From contig CP136068.1 of assembly GCA_032622095.1 (NCBI GenBank), positions 47,176,443 to 47,240,442 of the forward strand: DNA of 64,000 bases, given 5' to 3'. The position numbers and the translations under genes were made by a program. Below the pieces are notes generated by a model, which searched no databases, was not told the DNA's origin, and saw only the letters and a list, made by a program, of their open reading frames with translations. The DNA is from Siphonodentalium dalli. Lineage: Eukaryota; Mollusca; Scaphopoda; Gadilida; Siphonodentaliidae. Of this stretch, positions 59,001 through 64,000 are shown one piece after another; within the stretch, counting starts at the first letter, position 1, and every line of letters begins with the position of its first letter.

Positions 59001-60785
59001 TTATTGTGGAAAGCGATAGCCACCCAAGATACACACGAACAACCCACCCATCACATCAGTCACTCCATTTGTATATAAACGCCACACAAATGACAACATA
59101 GTCACCCACTTTATACACGTTCACCTGAGCATGCAGCCGTAGTGGTTATACCACTACATACCACGCCTGAACACCAGGTATACACCTACAACCGACACAT
59201 GACCATATAGTCACTCTATGTATACATATTCACGACATTCACGATCATACAGTCACTAATTGCATATATATTCACCTCACCATGGACCATACAACCACTA
59301 CATGTATACATATTCGCCATACCCATGACCATATCCACGAGCCAATCTAGGTATACATATACACATCACCAATGGTGAGCCCTTCCAGATATACCAATAC
59401 ACGCACATACGACCATAAGTTCCATACTTGCCATAATCATACACGCCGTCCATGATCATACATCTACTCCCTATACACCCCAATGATAACACATCCACAA
59501 CATATATCAATATACGTCCCACCCGTTACCAACAGTCATATTGGACCAGAATACCCACATATCATGGTTCATCTCAGTTCCGTCTCAAAGTTCTGCCCAT
59601 TCCCTTTCAATAATATGACCAGAATCACAAAAGAGGTTCTCCGCAAAATTCCATACTGCAACTTTAAAATGAATTTGTCATGCCCCATACGGAACTGAGA
59701 CAAACATAACAGAACGTAGTTGTCCGTTAATTAACAAACACGTATAATAACCAAGTGAGTCACAATTTGCTACCTTTTGGTTGACATTTTGGAAGCCATC
59801 TTGAGCAATTCAGTCTACAAACACCGTAGTGTGACACAATTAAGATAGACAAAAACAATAAATACCTTTGATACCAAAAATAGTTGCATTTTACCTGAAA
59901 AAATGGTCGAACCCTGAAAAGTGAGTTTTTGCCGATATTTATGTCAAGTTTGTGAGTGAAAAATTTAATATTTCTGGTGATGTCAGTGGTGACAACAGTA
60001 AAAATGGTCCATGGTGCATCAGACATGTCAGTATTCAATGTATAGAATACAGAATAGCCAATTGTATACATCAACTGCAACTTGTAAGCGATTGCAAGAC
60101 ACCCTGGGGCAATATTTACCATTTACATATATTTTGGCGACCATTTTGAGTCAAGGTAAGAATTTTGGTTTCAGTGAGTTTAAATATTCATAGGTAATGA
60201 TATGCCTCACTAACTTTATAAAGTTCTTTTCATTTTTTGTTGAAATATGACAAGAATCCCAATTGTGATTTTTTGGGAAATGTTATACCGCATTCTGTAA
60301 AATCGAATTTTTGAGGGATCGGAAGGGGCTAGGACTCCAATAATTCCATATTTAATTGCTCCAATCATCAGTTAATATACAAATAATAAAGTCATATTAC
60401 AATACCAGTTCCAATCAGCATTAATTGATCTAGAAGACATTTGTGAAAAAAATGTCTTATTTTCAACTTCCGGCGGTCATCTTGGATTGTGAGTTTCAAT
60501 TTTTGGCCCAGAAAAGTGTCATTATGTCTTATCTTCACGGAAATATATACATTTGTATACATTTTACTAGATTTTCCAGCTATAATTTGCATAAAACTGA
60601 CTTAGGGTCTGGTCTGAAAAATGGCGGCCATGATGGACGCCATCTTGCCTGTAGTCTACACGGCCACTTTTTTTTCTTGCTAACATTGCTTAGAAGTTGA
60701 AGGACATAATACGGAACAAAATGATTGGGGTGAAGTTAAGTCCCAGGGGGTGCAAGGGTACCCCTATTAGCTCCCGGACTAATAC
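56091..60785. mobile_element. Large foldback element with inverted minisatellite core
   Basis: Left arm from CCGGGAGCTAATAGGGGTAC (56091) to about 57290; right arm from about 59530 to GGGGTACCCCTATTAGCTCC-type text ending at 60777. The arms match through many blocks (e.g. AAAAGGTAGCAAATTGTGAC / GTCACAATTTGCTACCTTTT, and CAGAACTTTGAGAC in both). TATATAGC stands at 56083-56090 and again at 60786-60793, a possible 8-bp target duplication if the last 8 bp (ACTAATAC) belong to the element. The arms contain no protein I recognise. Confidence 0.7.
57290..59530. repeat. Minisatellite core of the foldback, inverted at about 58905
   Basis: Degenerate units of roughly 40 bp (GGTATACA.GGAGTGACT, TATGGTCATGGGTGAGGTG). 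From 57290 to about 58900 they read on the plus strand, and from about 58920 to 59530 on the minus strand (AGTCACTCC, CATGACCATA). The left block is much longer, so the palindrome is lopsided. Confidence 0.75.
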
Positions 60786-62118
60786 TATATAGCATGATAT
60801 TATAGAATGATATGGGATTGGCAAGAAACTTGGTATTATAGCGGCATCCGTTTCGGAAGCCTCACAAGTTACTCGGGTTTGTTGCCACTGTGTCGTTTCA
60901 GCTATCTAGTTTAACTATCGAATTACGACATACTTGGCTAACTGAGTGATCCCATATAACCGTCCATTATCGGAAATGTAATTAGTATAATGGAAATGGA
61001 ACCAAGCTAACTGTTTTCTCGGCAGAAAAAAAAGGTCGTATAAATTGAAATTATGTGATGTCGAGGCATAAAGTTGTTTCAAATTTGTCGTATAAATTTC
61101 AAAACGTCGTAAAATTTTGCCGCGAAAAAAAAATTATTTCAAAAAAGTCGTATAAGCTCATTTCACAGTTTTCTCTTTATAGACTGGTGTAAAATCGTCA
61201 GTTTCACAATAGTTCGATGCCCGGGATGTGTATCGATGGATTTGCTGCACTGTTGTTCGTCTGAATATAACATATCAAAATATAATCAGTTTTTTGTCTC
61301 TCCTGTAAAATGACTAAAAAGTGCGGGAATTTTGTATACGACATGTTTGAATCCCACCGACGATAAGTAGATTGCCGTTCATATCCGATCGAACTGCAAC
61401 CATGTACGACGATTTGATGGGATGTCATCATACAGGCTATGGTGAACTATATAGTGATTTAAATACTGTTTGTAAAATTAAAATGCAATCGTTTACAAAA
61501 CTATATTCCAGCTGAGTTATTAGGAAATGGGTTATGTAATATAACATTCATTCCACATGCAAGTAGTACAGTAATTGTCGTCTATCCTAAGTCATCTTCG
61601 ATCATATGGTGAAACAAACAAACCAATCGGCCACCAAGCACGGAATACATATCCTAAATTAAATGCACATGATTATCAGTGTCAACAAATAACCATCCAC
61701 ATTCATTACCTATCAATTTGCCTAGTAAATTTGTCACCAAGTTGCAGCTCACAAATTATCACAACGCATTTAAATTGTATTTGTGAGCTACAAACGAATA
61801 TATGTCTGTCATACCACAAGGACAAATTGAATTCACATTGTGAACGGTGTCATCAAATCAAATCATTGCATTTTCTACATTCCGCCACATCTATCTATCT
61901 TTACCATGTGACACTGAATGGACTAATCATTGAACGTGGGCATGTGAAGCGCACTATATTTGGTAACATCAATACAGAGGTGTGTATAACAGTATTGACT
62001 CACATACTTACGGATCAGCATCACTATATGCTGATAATATTCAATATCATTGGTGTCATTAGACATTAGACTGATAACACATAGCAACAAAGACCTCAAC
62101 ATTTACTGATTTATTGAA
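60786..62118. other. Non-coding stretch
   Basis: The first 580 bp belong to the older GTCGTATA element. The rest is AT-rich DNA. A 164-codon open frame (61575-62069, plus) has no recognisable family, domain or start context and is not credited. A hairpin AGCTCACAAATTA / TATTTGTGAGCT lies near 61747-61790. Confidence 0.4.
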
Positions 62119-62122
62119 TTAA

Positions 62123-62567
62123 CCCTTTCATTGCCAGGTCCGATTTTTGTATCAAACCCATATACCCTGGGCCAATGCGTTCTCTTATATATGCGAGTCG
62201 ACCATAGGTCGACTCGCATATATAAGAGAATGCATTGGCCTAACAATTTTTCATCAATTGTTATTATTTTTTACAATTTTTTACAATTTTAATAATTTGT
62301 TCTTATATTCTTTAACAGACTTATTTTGTAGGCTTAGTGCCAGGGAATCTTACGTTTTTCATGGGCATCAGAATTATTACTATGACTACCTGGTGATAGT
62401 TTTGAGTTATAACATGCCCCTAAGGTTTTATCCAGTTTGTTTTTGTTTTCGCTATAGCATGCTTAAGCATACCCAACAAAATTCAACCCAAATTTTTATT
62501 TTTTTTATAGTCGATTTTACAGACCGTAAATTAGGGCCGATGAGATCGGGCCCTGGCACTGAAAGGG
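62123..62567. mobile_element. piggyBac-type MITE, copy 2
   Basis: TTAA at 62119-62122 and 62568-62571, with ends CCCTTTCATTGCC / GGCACTGAAAGGG. The internal palindrome at 62171-62240 is more perfect than in copy 1 (CGAGTCGACCATAGGTCGAC core). It spans part of a 175-codon frame that is a by-product. Confidence 0.85.
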
Positions 62568-62838
62568 TTAATATCTCTCAATCAATCGAACCCATCTCAG
62601 TTTGGCCTGCACCCGCTACTATATTGGCAATGGGCACTTCTTTCCCCACACAATTGTCTGCAGCTCACAATTAAGGGTTCATGCACATGCAAGTAATAAA
62701 TTGAATAACACACAATGAATACTTGTAAATCATATCGGTATGTCCATCCCAAAATTGCCGCCAAATTAACCAAATTCGAATATTTAATATTGGGAAAAAT
62801 TGATTAGCTGGTCCTGTGAGATCACAAACGCTTATTAT

Positions 62839-63001
62839 CAGGGAGCAAATTAACTGGCATCACATCGTAATTTGCTACCCAAATTTGGATAATAGCTATG
62901 CAATTCGGTATGAATTTGATATGATTTTTGAACAATGCTATCTCATCATGTCAATGTGAGGTTATTTGCTGATCAAAATTTCAAAAGTAATTTGCTCCCT
63001 G
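62839..63001. mobile_element. hAT-type MITE
   Basis: 163-bp element with ends CAGGGAGCAAATTA / TAATTTGCTCCCTG and an exact 8-bp duplication CTTATTAT (62831-62838 and 63002-63009). An 8-bp duplication and a CAGGG start fit the hAT superfamily. Confidence 0.8.
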
Positions 63002-63009
63002 CTTATTAT

Positions 63010-64000
63010 ACGAGAAGAATGACTGCAGAGTATAACATTATACTGTTGGCGCCCGCGATTGAGTGAGGCACGGGGATTTGTTGCCCGCTCGAGAATTTAA
63101 TTTGTGCAACTATATTGTGTCTTTTTTTTGGCTTGTGGCAATCACAAATACTAGGGTTTTCTACGAATTGATTTGAAGGGTACAACGTTCTAGTTCTGAC
63201 ACCAAACGATGCTACTACACGACCAGATATGCTACACGTAGTTTGCAATCGTAAAATTATATTTCTTTATGGGTCAAATTTGATAACTCAGTTTGGTGTA
63301 GATCATACCACAAAGCTCTAATCTGATTACGCCCATAAATTACAATAATATTCCACCAGTTCACAGCCTGGGAATTTTTTTCTTTTATGCATGACGAGAA
63401 ATTTATAACATTGAAAAAAAGCAACGCATGTAATATATTTATTATTATAACCTGTCCCTATGGTTGCCCACTTTCAACAGTTCAGATGCCGCTTCTGGTG
63501 TACACATAAGCAAATTGCCTTTACTTGACCTCTTGGTCAAAGATTGACTAGATTATGGAGTCTTTATTCAGCATCTTTGTGCGCTGGGAGCCTGTGACAC
63601 CTTTGCGCACAGTTTTATCATTTGAACATTTTAATTTAAAAAATAAAAATATTTAATTACATTCAAAACAAACAAAAATAATTTTAATTTTAATTTGTGT
63701 TTCTTCTTAGATTCAACTCCTTACTCAATTTAACAACACTATATTTTCATTTGTTTAAATTAAATTTGTCTTTATATCAAAAATTTGAAAACCGGACGCA
63801 GTTGTACCATCCGCCTGGTTACCCCGAGTCACTACACCTAATTTGGTTGAATATATAAACAGATATATACATATGTAAACACACCAAACTGTGTCTTTTC
63901 GTGTAAAAAATCTATCACAAACAAAGTGATGAACAGCACATGAAGCTCGTGTTGAGAGAAATACCCTTTGCCAAATTTATTTAAACCCAGAATAAGATCG
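63010..64000. other. AT-rich non-coding DNA, nothing assigned
   Basis: No gene, inverted repeat or tandem repeat stood out. A minus-strand frame at 63006-63248 has no supporting features. Confidence 0.4.

Larger units (their letters stand above)
55806..61365. mobile_element. Older element with GTCGTATA motifs surrounding the 4.7-kb foldback
   Basis: ACGTCGGTGGGATTCAAA at the left is mirrored by TTTGAATCCCACCGACG at the right. Both flanks of the inner foldback are rich in GTCGTATA / TATACGAC words, including GTCGTATAAAGTATACGAC at about 56009. This suggests one older transposon split by the inner insertion. No coding sequence is recognised. Confidence 0.4.

Noticed and set aside
61575-62069. 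164-codon plus-strand ORF
   Set aside because: No recognised domain, atypical composition, no splice or start context. Length alone is not enough in this much AT-rich sequence.
62147-62674. 175-codon plus-strand ORF
   Set aside because: Runs across the piggyBac-type MITE and its palindrome. A similar frame in copy 1 is broken, so it is a by-product.

Overview
This is AT-rich, intron-containing animal DNA with no bacterial-style operons. The one clear host gene is a myosin regulatory light chain (RLC) of the type found in molluscan muscle. That gene, together with the abundance of foldback and Helitron-like repeats, points to a lophotrochozoan invertebrate, most likely a mollusc. This is inference; no species can be named from the sequence alone.

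Left part, 1-14317: a Helitron-like element on the minus strand (1-4421) carries a nested Harbinger-like element (621-2180, TSD TAA). Next comes an old terminal-inverted-repeat element (4581-14317), interrupted by the most striking object in the window: a perfectly bounded, almost completely palindromic Polinton/Maverick-like element at 5233-14008. It has AG...CT ends, a 6-bp target duplication TATATT on both sides, two 4.4-kb inverted arms, and a GC-rich hairpin centre at about 9643. Each arm carries an intact 566-aa packaging-ATPase-like gene flanked by zinc fingers (7460-9160 minus, 10097-11797 plus) and an intact unrecognised 173-aa gene (5563-6084 plus, 13173-13694 minus). There is no DNA polymerase, integrase, protease or capsid gene that I can recognise. 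It looks like a Polinton counterpart of a snap-back, defective-interfering-type genome that depends on a helper.

Middle, 14318-24573: no gene seen. The stretch is a mosaic of foldback elements, a TA-flanked MITE, a three-unit repeat and microsatellites.

RLC gene, about 24608-55240, plus strand: two good core promoters with short non-coding first exons (24608-24648 and 25663-25686) lie about 10 kb upstream of the ATG. Six coding exons (35837-35908, 37362-37437, 38673-38774, 40366-40444, 50730-50778, 54110-54208) give a 158-residue protein. All splice phases agree and a polyadenylation signal sits at 55217. Each intron hosts repeat DNA: Tc1/mariner-type MITEs in introns A and B, a piggyBac-type MITE in B, an inverted dispersed repeat and a poly-C foldback in C, a 9.6-kb satellite array with higher-order structure in D, and a Helitron-like element starting 3 bases inside intron E, at the splice donor of coding exon 5.

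Right part, 55240-64000: no gene seen. It holds a 4.7-kb foldback element (56091-60785) with 1.2-kb inverted arms and an inverted minisatellite core, apparently nested in an older element, then a second piggyBac-type MITE (62123-62567) and a hAT-type MITE (62839-63001).
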